A stretch of DNA of 31,288 nt from positions 1 through 31,288 of the forward strand of contig DITN01000011.1 of NCBI GenBank assembly GCA_002422865.1. Reading direction: 5' to 3'. The translations under genes and the position numbers were made by a program. The stretch's first letter is position 1; every line of letters begins with the position of its first letter. Of this stretch, positions 9,601 to 17,407 are shown one piece after another. Origin of the DNA: Bacteroidetes bacterium UBA6183 (GTDB lineage: Bacteria; Bacteroidota; Bacteroidia; UKL13-3). The notes under the pieces were generated by a model. The model was not told the DNA's origin. It did no database searches and saw only the letters and a list, made by a program, of their open reading frames with translations.

Positions 9601-10157
9601 CCTTTTTAACCAATGGATTTGAAGCCAGAAATCGCACCGAACAGGGTATTAACTTACGCTGGAATGTGAACGCATCATGGAGCATTACCAATACCATAAA
9701 CACCGGAGTGCGCATTTACACCAGCGATTTTTTTAGTACCAATAATTTTAACTACACTTTTATTGAGTTGAAACCCCGTTTAAGTTACCAACTCAATACC
9801 CGTTTACGCCTTACTGCATTATTCAGCTACTTTGAAGGAAACAACATTGCAGAGTTGGGAAAACAAAAAAGCAACAACACCGAATTAGGTGCAGAGTTTA
9901 GATACAGTTTAGCAAAACAAGGCGTTATTAATGCCAAACTTAGTTCATACCAAATTAAATTTAATGGCGATGCCCAGAGTCAATTAGGTTATGACATGCT
10001 ACAAGGTTTATCAGTAGGTCAAAATGCGGTATGGAATATTAACTACCAACAACGTTTAGGTAATAACCTACAAATTACCATTAACTATGATGGAAGATCG
10101 GCAGAAACACAACGCACCATACATATTGGACGTATGGAAGCACGTTATTTGTTTTAA
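6654..10157 (+). CDS. Large outer-membrane beta-barrel protein, function unknown
   Basis: A ~1167-aa exported protein. A signal peptide covers residues 1-21 (hydrophobic WVMLVLTVYV, cleavage after SKAQ). The body is rich in alternating Tyr/Asn/Thr strands, and the chain ends in EARYLF, a terminal aromatic residue typical of BamA-inserted barrels. The N-terminal third has SprA-like phrases (ISRGLGFGNNQD, DYNTGEITF), but at half the size of SprA it is not that protein. Residues ~849-860 (DFNNDGAQQLNE) match an EF-hand/dockerin-like calcium loop. The frame is open from a TTG at 6621, but the signal peptide fixes the start at ATG 6654 or 6657. ATG 6654 overlaps the kinase stop codon. I recognise a conserved Bacteroidota type but know no assigned function. 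Confidence 0.85.
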   Translation: MMKHLCLWVMLVLTVYVSKAQHSGSYRSKKITLSADSLLIDTNVIVQNSVTIFADNNTLLKEGVDYYINYFTGYIKVNVAYQNRPLQLSYKTPNINFKQIYSNKSRSLQIPEIKGNRYDLGYAPAAGSRIDLFKNDGLKLNGSISRGLGFGNNQDIVLNANLNLQMAGRLNNDIDVLAAISDENNPIQPEGNTQQLQDFDRVFVQLAKDKTTLTVGDFEMVRPTGTYFMNYYKKSRGAQFNTSFKTGKKGVLSVGGDGALSRGRFARNIINGIEGNQGPYRLNGTNGELFIIIISGTEAVYLDGQKLTRGEQNDYVIDYNTGEITFMPRRSITQYSRIVVEFQFADRNYARTVFHTHTDFEMPKYKIRVNYFTEQDNKDQPFLQTLTDSSKKILADVGDNIDAAIINSEVKVSFDSKKVLYRKIDTLAYQGVYVYAPTQGNDSVFYEMRFSLVGQGLGNYKQMSSNANGRVYAWVEPVDGIPQGDYEPVIKLISPKRRQMLTVGAELTAIKNTIIKIEAANSINDINTFSNQDKSNDAGYGIKASIENNINLSSTKTNKKWTLNTSINYEHVDQNFRYVERYRNVEFDRTWNRLLSNQNSNIDTGYEENIASIRTTLNHNNTFQIYYQLGSYNRQKQFNGLQHQAGTFLLLGKSTLTAETEWLNTSSNIIGSQTSEVRRYKGELTRKIWKLTGGLNAETEQSYFRRNSDTLLGGSYGYQQYGAFLRNTDSTKVRYHLAYNKRVDLLPRNTEMAQSTVGHNFNTGADIRQTNGNRLSGSFTYREFLISDTNITTLKPERTLLARIEYDYAFLRRVFVANTYYQIGSGQELRRDFQYVEVLVGQGIYVWKDFNNDGAQQLNEFVLAGAADKPMANYIRVFLPTNSYISTNANQFNQTLNINPAAVWNGKKDFRKVVSKFSNQSALKIDRKTTQIDTKDFLNPFFLNVNDTSLIALNSLFRNTLFFNRSNPTFGAELTYSNQRSKTFLTNGFEARNRTEQGINLRWNVNASWSITNTINTGVRIYTSDFFSTNNFNYTFIELKPRLSYQLNTRLRLTALFSYFEGNNIAELGKQKSNNTELGAEFRYSLAKQGVINAKLSSYQIKFNGDAQSQLGYDMLQGLSVGQNAVWNINYQQRLGNNLQITINYDGRSAETQRTIHIGRMEARYLF

Positions 10158-10224
10158 GTTTTGTAAATATTATTTAAAGAGGTAAACAAATTCCCCAAAA
10201 GGACTGTGTTTTAAAATTGTATTA

Positions 10225-10232
10225 TATTTTTG
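10225..10232 (+). promoter_or_regulatory. Putative -7 element of the hybrid kinase gene
   Basis: TATTTTTG fits TAnnTTTG and lies 22 bp before the ATG at 10255. The -33 element is not convincing. The gap 10158-10254 holds no clear terminator, so read-through from the preceding gene is possible. Confidence 0.4.
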
Positions 10233-10254
10233 TTGAATAAGCAAAAACAGCTGA

Positions 10255-12732
10255 ATGCAATTAAAAAATACACCAGTTTTCGAGCATTTATTAGCTTCCT
10301 TAAAAGGCAAAATCATATTAACATTTATTGTTTCGGGATTAGCTGTTTTAATTGCTTGGATTTTAACAGGGACCTTATTTAATGAAACCAGAAAAACGGT
10401 AAAGAATCTCTCTATACCCAATGAGCGGTTGGTGGTGATTGATAGCTTGTATTACGCTGTTAATGAGCTTAACCGTTTGCAATACATTGGTAATACCTTG
10501 AGTAATACTGCGGCCAACAAACGCATGGCTACTATTGTAAAAAAAACAAACCATCAGCTGCAAGAGTTGAGAGAAATGGAACAAACCAACTCACTGCAAC
10601 TTCAACGAATTGACACGTTAACACAACTCATAGCACAATACAAAACGCTTTATACCAATTATACTAAGCTTAAATCAGAAATCTTGAGAAACTCTGCGTT
10701 AGGAAAAAACATTAAAGAACTGGAAGGGCTATTGTCATTAAGTAAAGTAATGATAGATAGCAATGTAAAAACCACTAAAAAGAAAACCACTACCATTAGC
10801 GAACCGGTTGATGAAACATCAGAGAAAACTCAATTAGGACAAATTATTGAAAAAATTTTTGGTAAACGAAAAGAAAAACCGCAACTCAAAAAAACGGTAA
10901 TTGAAGAAGAAAAAATCAGGATAGATACCTTAACCGTTGGGCAAAAAGACAGCATGCAGCGTGCTATTTTATCGCATATTGATAACATGACTTTAAACCA
11001 ACACAGAAAGACTTCACGATTTATTGAAAAGGAAAAAGAACTCATTTTTTTAAGTAATCAACTCATCAGGCAAATGTATAATATGGTTGCCTCTATTAAA
11101 CATGAGGAGGCCGTAACCACAGGAATTGAAACCCAAGCAGCTGCTCGCATTTTAAAACAAGGTTTATTTAACATTAATGCTTTGTTGGTGCTATTTTTAG
11201 TAGCCATTGGTTTGTTGCTTTTACTTATTCTGTTTGATTTATCAAAAAGTAACCAATACCGAATTGCCTTACAAAAAGCCCAACAAGATGCAGAAGAAGC
11301 GGCCATTGCAAAACAAAATTTTTTGGCAAACATGAGTCATGAAATTCGTACACCATTACAATCAATAATGGGTTTTGCCGAACAAGCTAAAAATGCAGAG
11401 GTTGCAGATAAAGAAACCATACGCACCATATTTAATGCTTCAACACATTTGTTACAAGTGGTAAACGAGGTTTTAGATTACAGTAAAATAACTTCAGGTA
11501 AAATATCCTTAAACATCACACCATTTAAACTAAACACACTGGTTGATGAAGTGGCTGATGTATTTGAAAAATCGGCAAAAGAAAAAGGGCTTTTGTTTAC
11601 CATACAAAACAATGACGAAGTGCTTGTAACACTTAAAGGAGATGCATTCAGAATCAAACAAATCTTGTTTAACTTATTAGGTAACGCGTTAAAATTTACC
11701 AAAGAAGGCGAAATAAAATTGCGTGTGTTTACCGAAAACCAATTCACCGTTTTTGAAGTAACAGATACCGGAGTGGGCATAACCGAAAATCAACTAAAAG
11801 GTGTTTTTAATGAGTTTGAACAAGCCCATGAAAAAATAGCTTCCACTTACGGTGGTAGTGGACTTGGACTAACTATTGTGCAGCAGTTGGTTCAACAAAT
11901 GTACGGTGAAATAAAGGTTACATCAACACCGCAAAAAGGTTCTACATTTACCATCACCATTCCACTTCCAGTTGAAGAAAGTCATTTACCCGTTGCAATA
12001 ACATCGCCTTCATCAAACCCCATAAAAATAAACAAATACAAACCCATTTGGCTGGTTGATGATGATTCGTTTATCAGACAACTGTGCGAAACAATATTTA
12101 AAAAACACCAACTTAACTATACCATTTTCAATTCGGCACACGAATTATTACATGCTACTCAACCCGAAACCAAACCATTGGTATTTGCCGATATCAGAAT
12201 GCCCGAAATGGATGGTGTAACGTTATGTAAAACGCTAAAAAACAAATGGCCCAAGCTTAATGTTGTTGCTGTAACAGCCCAAGCCATGGCCTACGAAAAA
12301 GAATATATTCTAAAACAAGGTTTTGACGCCATTTTAACCAAACCCTTTTTAGAAGAGGATTTGTTGAATGTGATTGCTCAGATTCAAGATAAAAATGTAG
12401 CGGTTGAATTTGATTTGAAAAACATCAAAATAATGAGCGGTGATGATGATACATTTAAACACCACATCACAAACATCATTTTAGAAACCAATGTTGATGT
12501 AGAACAGTTGCAACAAAACATATCCAACAATAATGTAAAAAACACCTACGAAATTTTACATAAACTAGCCGGAAGGATTGGCATGATAGGTGCTAAAAGC
12601 CTTCACAAAAACATGCGTTTATATGAACAAAAACTAGTACAAGTAAACAACTTAGAGGAATATAAAAATGAATTTGAAGAAATAATAAACTCAATTCATG
12701 AGTTGATAGAGGCCTTAAAAAAGGAAGTATAA
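10255..12732 (+). CDS. Hybrid sensor histidine kinase (HK-REC-HPt)
   Basis: An 825-aa inner-membrane hybrid kinase. The first membrane helix is at about 18-42 and the second at about 305-328, enclosing a helical, charged sensor region (lysine-rich near 170-215). Then HisKA with His362 (SHEIRTP), the ATPase domain (N-box LLGNALKF; DTGVGI; GSGLGLTIV), a receiver domain (acidic DDD near 600, phospho-acceptor Asp646 in ADIRMPEMDG, TKP Lys) and a C-terminal HPt domain with His769 (HKLAGR). This is a complete internal phosphorelay of the BarA/TorS kind and needs an external receiver. The NtrC-type regulator encoded tail-to-tail, with stop codons 5 bp apart, is the obvious candidate partner. That pairing is inferred from position. 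Confidence 0.93.
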   Translation: MQLKNTPVFEHLLASLKGKIILTFIVSGLAVLIAWILTGTLFNETRKTVKNLSIPNERLVVIDSLYYAVNELNRLQYIGNTLSNTAANKRMATIVKKTNHQLQELREMEQTNSLQLQRIDTLTQLIAQYKTLYTNYTKLKSEILRNSALGKNIKELEGLLSLSKVMIDSNVKTTKKKTTTISEPVDETSEKTQLGQIIEKIFGKRKEKPQLKKTVIEEEKIRIDTLTVGQKDSMQRAILSHIDNMTLNQHRKTSRFIEKEKELIFLSNQLIRQMYNMVASIKHEEAVTTGIETQAAARILKQGLFNINALLVLFLVAIGLLLLLILFDLSKSNQYRIALQKAQQDAEEAAIAKQNFLANMSHEIRTPLQSIMGFAEQAKNAEVADKETIRTIFNASTHLLQVVNEVLDYSKITSGKISLNITPFKLNTLVDEVADVFEKSAKEKGLLFTIQNNDEVLVTLKGDAFRIKQILFNLLGNALKFTKEGEIKLRVFTENQFTVFEVTDTGVGITENQLKGVFNEFEQAHEKIASTYGGSGLGLTIVQQLVQQMYGEIKVTSTPQKGSTFTITIPLPVEESHLPVAITSPSSNPIKINKYKPIWLVDDDSFIRQLCETIFKKHQLNYTIFNSAHELLHATQPETKPLVFADIRMPEMDGVTLCKTLKNKWPKLNVVAVTAQAMAYEKEYILKQGFDAILTKPFLEEDLLNVIAQIQDKNVAVEFDLKNIKIMSGDDDTFKHHITNIILETNVDVEQLQQNISNNNVKNTYEILHKLAGRIGMIGAKSLHKNMRLYEQKLVQVNNLEEYKNEFEEIINSIHELIEALKKEV

Positions 12733-12737
12733 TTACT

Positions 12738-14099
12738 TTAAAGGTCATACTTCTGCATTTTGTTGTATAACGTTTTTCTATCAATATTTAAAAGTTGAGC
12801 CGCTTTGGTTTTGTTGTACTTCACTTCTTTTAATGTTTTTTCAATCAACATTTTTTCAGCCGATTTTAAATCAGTTGCTACCGATGTATCAGGCTCTACT
12901 TCAGTAACAAAATTATTGTTATTTACCTCACATAACATTTCATCAGGCAATACATCCGGTAAAATATAATTGCCTTTAGTGAGGAGTACAGCACGCTTCA
13001 CCACATTTTTAAGTTCGCGCAAATTACCCGGCCAATCGTAAGCCAAAAACATATCAAATACAGCTTGATCCACACCTTCAACTTGTTTGTTTAATTCGTG
13101 GTTGGCTTGTGTAATAAAATGGTTAACAAACAAAGCCAAATCAACATTACGTTTGCGTAAAGGTGGTGTTTTAATATTAAACTCATTTAACCTATGGTAT
13201 AAATCTTCTCTAAACTTATTGGCCTTTACGTTCGCCAATAAATCATCGTTAGTAGCCACTAAAATTCTCACATCAATTTTAACGGTATTATTAGCACCCA
13301 TGGGTTGAATTACTTTTTCTTGCAGGGTGCGTAATAATTTAACTTGTACATCATAATTTAAATTACCAATTTCATCTAAAAACAATGTTCCGCCATTGGC
13401 AAACTCAAACTGACCCTTTTTATTTTGAAGTGCCCCGGTAAATGCGCCTTTTACATATCCAAACAATTCGCTTGAAGCCAAATCGTTGGTTAATACACCG
13501 CAATCAATGGCCACAAAGGGTTTGTTGGCACGAGCACTATTTGCATGAATGGTGCGTGCCACATATTCTTTACCTGTTCCACTTTCGCCTTGTATAATAA
13601 CCGACATATTGGTGGGGGCAACCAACTCAATGTATTCGTAAAGTTGTTTTGATAAATTACTTTCTCCTTTAATAAAAGGAATCTTGTTATTTGATTCTTT
13701 TTTAACAGCAGTGTTGGCATCTGCTCCATGTTGCTCTTGTTGTTTAAACCCCGATTCAATAAGCATTAACAACTCATCAGGGTTTACAGGTTTAGTGATG
13801 TAATCATAAGCACCACTTTTCATACTGCGCACTGCAGTTCTAATGTCGTGAAAGGCCGTCATGATAATAAACGGAACACGAGCGCCTTTGTCCCTGATGA
13901 ATTGCATAAACTCAAGTCCGGTTCCATCAGGTAACCTGTAATCAGAAATTACCATGTCAAAATCAAAGCGTGCCCACAACTCTCCTGCCCGTTTGTAGCT
14001 GTAGGCTACCTCTACTACATATTGCTTTTGGGTTAAAAACCCCTGCAATATATTGGCAAACGATACATCATCTTCAACAACTAAAATTTTTTTGTTCAT
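12738..14099 (-). CDS. NtrC-family sigma-54-dependent response regulator
   Basis: A 453-aa three-domain regulator. The receiver domain (1-120) has the acidic pair at 10-11, phospho-acceptor Asp53 (ISDYRLPDG) and Lys103 (ITKP). The AAA+ domain has Walker A GESGTGKE (171-178), the sigma-54 contact loop GAFTGA (218-223) and Walker B LFLDEI (239-244). A C-terminal Fis-type helix-turn-helix (~415-450, NKTKAAQLLNIDRKTLYNKM) follows. GAFTGA is intact, so it should activate RpoN promoters. It converges with the hybrid kinase, the likely phosphodonor. A sigma-54-like promoter lies just upstream of the next minus-strand gene (see 14622-14640). No terminator is visible in the 5-bp gap to the kinase gene. 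Confidence 0.95.
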   Translation of the reverse strand: MNKKILVVEDDVSFANILQGFLTQKQYVVEVAYSYKRAGELWARFDFDMVISDYRLPDGTGLEFMQFIRDKGARVPFIIMTAFHDIRTAVRSMKSGAYDYITKPVNPDELLMLIESGFKQQEQHGADANTAVKKESNNKIPFIKGESNLSKQLYEYIELVAPTNMSVIIQGESGTGKEYVARTIHANSARANKPFVAIDCGVLTNDLASSELFGYVKGAFTGALQNKKGQFEFANGGTLFLDEIGNLNYDVQVKLLRTLQEKVIQPMGANNTVKIDVRILVATNDDLLANVKANKFREDLYHRLNEFNIKTPPLRKRNVDLALFVNHFITQANHELNKQVEGVDQAVFDMFLAYDWPGNLRELKNVVKRAVLLTKGNYILPDVLPDEMLCEVNNNNFVTEVEPDTSVATDLKSAEKMLIEKTLKEVKYNKTKAAQLLNIDRKTLYNKMQKYDL

Positions 14100-14201
14100 G
14101 GTGAATTGATAACAAGCAAAAGATTAAGGTACAATTTTACTTGAAAAGGGGTAATTAAACTAAAAAGTAAATGAGTTTACAGAAGTCATACATACTTGTA
14201 T

Positions 14202-14232
14202 AAAAAAACCGGAGCTATAGCACTCCGGTTTT
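14202..14232 (-). terminator. Intrinsic terminator of the small exported protein gene
   Basis: A 10-bp perfect stem (14205-14214 with 14223-14232) with an 8-nt loop, A-rich on one side and T-rich on the other. Read on the minus strand it ends in a T-run 28 bp after the stop of the gene at 14260-14589. Confidence 0.8.
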
Positions 14233-14259
14233 AAACCCAACCTATGAAAACGAGAAGGC

Positions 14260-14589
14260 TTAGTTAACCTTCTTACCTTCTTTATTTAATTTAACAACAA
14301 CTGTTTTATCAGCTTGTTTTAAAGAAATGCCATAAAATTCGCCAGCCTCAGCTTTAACCAGTTTTGCAGATACAAATTCCATACCTTTAAACTCATCTGT
14401 TGCTAATGTTTTACGAACAGCTTCAGGTAATTCTTCCAATTTTAAAGAAGGCTCTTCTGCTTTAACAGCGGCAGGTGCGGTAGTTTCTTTTACTGCAGCA
14501 GGTGCAGGTGTTGCAGGAGCAGCAGTTTGTGCATTGGCAGCAATTGCGCCTAAAACTAAAATTGATGCAGATAGGATTACTTTTTTCAT
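14260..14589 (-). CDS. Small exported PepSY-like protein
   Basis: A 109-aa secreted protein. Residues 1-21 are a classical signal peptide (MKKVILSASILVLGAIAANA then Q). An Ala/Pro/Glu-rich linker follows (~22-50), then a compact domain (~52-109) with one helix (LEELPEAVRKTL) and beta-strands ending in VVKLNKEGKKVN. This is the layout of PepSY-like periplasmic proteins common in Bacteroidota; their role is mostly unknown. The frame is open back to 14694, but the signal peptide places the start at ATG 14589. The gene has its own terminator and a possible sigma-54 promoter. The neighbouring activator gene may control it (inference). Confidence 0.8.
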   Translation of the reverse strand: MKKVILSASILVLGAIAANAQTAAPATPAPAAVKETTAPAAVKAEEPSLKLEELPEAVRKTLATDEFKGMEFVSAKLVKAEAGEFYGISLKQADKTVVVKLNKEGKKVN

Positions 14590-14893
14590 AACAATAATTT
14601 TTAAAGTGTTTGGTAATGTATTTTCAATAGGCTTGCCAAAAAATGAAAACCAAGATAAAAAACAGTTAGTCAGAAACTTCCAAAAAGTACCCAATTTTTA
14701 CCCAAGCAAAAACCGGGGAGCATTGCCACAAATTGAGGAAAACCAACTTTAACATATTGCCCATTATTCCGTATTTGAGTAACAATCAAATTGAATATTC
14801 AACACATAAGCATGTACCGAATTGATTTATACTTGTTTATTCAAAAATGATGCGCATCTTTACGTATTAGATTTAGGTTGCCCCCTCCCATCC
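14590..14893. other. Intergenic region between divergent genes
   Basis: About 300 bp separating the small exported protein (-) from the PAS/GAF kinase (+). Apart from the sigma-54-like site at 14622-14640 I see no strong promoter, repeat or RNA structure. A reading frame from a TTG at 14822 runs into the kinase, but its first 24 residues do not look like part of the protein. Confidence 0.5.
14622..14640 (-). promoter_or_regulatory. Possible sigma-54 (-24/-12) promoter
   Basis: On the minus strand from 14639 the sequence reads TTGGCAAGCCTATTGAA. The consensus is TTGGCACG-N4-TTGCA. The -24 GG and the spacing fit exactly, and 11 of 13 defined positions match. The important -12 GC is GA, so activity is doubtful. 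A start of transcription near 14612 would give a leader of about 23 nt to the ATG at 14589. Confidence 0.35.
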
Positions 14894-17323
14894 ATGACAA
14901 CACAAAACCAAGCAGACATAAGCACTTTGCAATCAAATATTCTTGAGTCGTTAGGTAATAACCTACCCGACACTATTGTTTATCAATTTGTGAGGCTTCC
15001 TGATGATACCCATAAGTTCACTTACATCAGCGAAAATGTATCATACCTAATTGGTAAAAGTGCAAGAGAGGTGCTAGAGAATCCTAATCTTTTATTTGAT
15101 ACAATATTAGAGCGACACGTACAACCTTGGTTGGAAGCACAAAAAGTATCGTTTGAAAACATGAGTATGTTTAATTTCGAACTTGAATGTAAAAGTATTC
15201 ATGGAGACATCAGGTGGTTAAGAATAATATCTAATCCGCAAAAATTAGATGATGGAACGGTGTTGTGGACCGGAATACAAACAGACATCACAAAAGAAAA
15301 AAACAACGCACTTAAACTCCAAAAAAATAACAGAGAACTAAAGTTGTTAAATGCAGTAAACGACATTATCAATGCTGCTACAAACCCAAGTTTGCTGCTT
15401 ACCCAAATTTGTGAGTGCTTGGTAGAAAATGGGCATTATAAATTGGCGTGGATGTGCAAATTACCGGAATTAAACGACCCGATTAAAACGGTTACGCCAA
15501 TTGCCAGTTATGGAATTACTTCATACTTGGATAATTTAATAATTGACTTAACAACAGAAGAACTTAGACGAGGCCCAACGGCTTCTGTTTTGCTTGACGG
15601 TGGAAATTTTATTACCAATAATTTTGAAACCTCTAATAGATTTAAGCCTTGGTTGGATAACGCTCGTAAAGTTGGTTTTTCTGCTTCAGGTGTTTTTTCT
15701 ATTAAATTTCCGGAGAACATAAATGGGGCATTTAACGTATATTCTGATGAAGTAAATGCTTTTGATGAGCACGAAACAAATATCTTAAATCGCATAGCCA
15801 ATAACTTATCATTAGCACTCAATAATATTTCCATTAAATCAGATAAAGATAATGCCTTGTTTCTTTTAAAAGAACGAAATAAGGAATTAAAAACTGTATA
15901 CAATATTTCAAAACTATTGAGTGATGATGAGCAGGGCGAAGAAAAAATTATACAAGAGATAACAAATTTACTACCTAGTGCGTGGTTGTATCCAAACGTA
16001 TGCGAGGCACTAGTGGTGGTGAACGGCAATCGTTACACAACCAAGGGTTATGTTGATGCCAGACAAAAACAACAAGTACATATTATTAACGGACAACAAC
16101 TAATTGGGTATATAGAAATTGTGTACACCAAAGACATGCCAGAGATGTACGATGGTCCGTTTCTAAAGGAAGAAAAGGAACTAATGACTACAGTTGCCGA
16201 AATGATCTCGACCTATTTGAGTAAGAAGAATACATTTAAAGCATTAACAAAATCAGAGGCAAATCTTAAATCGGTATTTGATAATACAGAAACCGGATAC
16301 GTATTAATTGATAGTGAACTTAAAATACTCTCATTTAACAAAACCATTAGTACCTTATTGAGAATGGTTATTGATGAAGAACTGAAAATTGGTGCATCAT
16401 TTTTAAAACATGTTTTACCCGAGAAAAAACAAAACTTTGAATTCGCAATAAAAAAAGTATTTGAAAGTAAAACCAATTATTCTTACGAAACGGCATACTC
16501 TAGCAACCAACAGAAATATTATTACATTATACATGTTGTTCCGGTAATTGATGATAACAAAGTGATTAGTATTTGTATATCGGCATACGATGTTACCAAT
16601 AGAAAAAACATGGAGTTGGAGCAACAAAAAATTACCCGCGACTTGCTTCAACGCAATAGGGATTTGGAACAGTTTGCATTTATCGTATCTCATAATTTAC
16701 GCTCACCTGTAGCCAACATATTAGGCTTAAACATGTTACTTAAAGAAAGCTTACCTGAGGAAGAAAAACAAGGTATTTTGGAGAAGATAAATATTTCGGC
16801 CCAACGTTTGGATGAAGTGGTACAAGACTTAAATACCATCCTGCAAATCAGAAGGGAAGTATCAGAACGAAAAACCACAGTTCATCTCAATACATTAGTA
16901 ATCAATATCAAAGAGAGTATTGAGAATATAATACACGAAAGTCATACCATTATTGAAGTTGATTTTAGTGCAGTACCACAAATTGAAGCCATTAGAACAT
17001 ACATTGGAAGTGTGCTTTTTAATATGATTACCAATAGTATTAAATACGCCAGGCCAAACGTTGCTCCTCATATTTTTATTCAAACAAAAAGAGAGGGAAA
17101 AAATGTGGTTATTACTTATAATGACAATGGCAGAGGAATTGATATGCAAAAATACGGAGCACAGGTTTTTGGCTTATACAAACGTTTCCACGCTCAAACA
17201 GAAGGCAAAGGGATTGGCTTATTTATGACCAAAACCCAAGTAGAAGTAATGGGCGGAAAAATAAGCCTGAAAAGCAAACCAAATGAAGGTTGTGTATTTA
17301 CAATTACATTGCCCGATGAATAA
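14894..17323 (+). CDS. Soluble PAS/GAF sensor histidine kinase
   Basis: A ~809-aa kinase without a membrane segment, so probably cytoplasmic. Domains by eye: PAS (~20-140, ending WTGIQTDITKEKN), GAF-like (~150-310), a second GAF-like region (~330-455), a second PAS (~465-570, ending AYDVTNRKNMELEQQ), a short coiled coil, an H-box SHNLRSPVANI, and an ATPase domain with N-box NMITNSIKYA, DNGRGID and GKGIGLFMTK. The HNLRSP form of the H-box is common in Bacteroidota PAS kinases. No receiver domain is fused and no regulator is adjacent, so it is an orphan kinase. The start is ATG 14894; an in-frame TTG at 14822 is possible but less likely. Confidence 0.88.
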   Translation: MTTQNQADISTLQSNILESLGNNLPDTIVYQFVRLPDDTHKFTYISENVSYLIGKSAREVLENPNLLFDTILERHVQPWLEAQKVSFENMSMFNFELECKSIHGDIRWLRIISNPQKLDDGTVLWTGIQTDITKEKNNALKLQKNNRELKLLNAVNDIINAATNPSLLLTQICECLVENGHYKLAWMCKLPELNDPIKTVTPIASYGITSYLDNLIIDLTTEELRRGPTASVLLDGGNFITNNFETSNRFKPWLDNARKVGFSASGVFSIKFPENINGAFNVYSDEVNAFDEHETNILNRIANNLSLALNNISIKSDKDNALFLLKERNKELKTVYNISKLLSDDEQGEEKIIQEITNLLPSAWLYPNVCEALVVVNGNRYTTKGYVDARQKQQVHIINGQQLIGYIEIVYTKDMPEMYDGPFLKEEKELMTTVAEMISTYLSKKNTFKALTKSEANLKSVFDNTETGYVLIDSELKILSFNKTISTLLRMVIDEELKIGASFLKHVLPEKKQNFEFAIKKVFESKTNYSYETAYSSNQQKYYYIIHVVPVIDDNKVISICISAYDVTNRKNMELEQQKITRDLLQRNRDLEQFAFIVSHNLRSPVANILGLNMLLKESLPEEEKQGILEKINISAQRLDEVVQDLNTILQIRREVSERKTTVHLNTLVINIKESIENIIHESHTIIEVDFSAVPQIEAIRTYIGSVLFNMITNSIKYARPNVAPHIFIQTKREGKNVVITYNDNGRGIDMQKYGAQVFGLYKRFHAQTEGKGIGLFMTKTQVEVMGGKISLKSKPNEGCVFTITLPDE

Positions 17324-17348
17324 CACATCAAACCAAATCTTAAAAAAT

Positions 17349-17386
17349 AAAAACGCCTTCATCCCAATTTGGAATGAAGGCGTTTT
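17349..17386. terminator. Bidirectional terminator between convergent genes
   Basis: A 13-bp perfect stem (17350-17362 with 17374-17386) with an 11-nt loop, A-rich on the left and T-rich on the right. It can serve both the kinase gene (+, stop at 17323) and the dihydrolipoamide dehydrogenase gene (-, stop at 17408). Confidence 0.85.
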
Positions 17387-17407
17387 AGTATCAATTAAAT
17401 GAGGTTA

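Noticed and set aside
13524..13548. TTGGCACG followed by TTGC, like a sigma-54 promoter
   Set aside because: The spacing between the two boxes is about four bases too long, and it lies within the regulator's own coding sequence.
15508..16029. 173-codon reading frame on the minus strand
   Set aside because: Lies wholly inside the PAS/GAF kinase gene in an opposite frame and shows no protein features; a shadow of the real gene.
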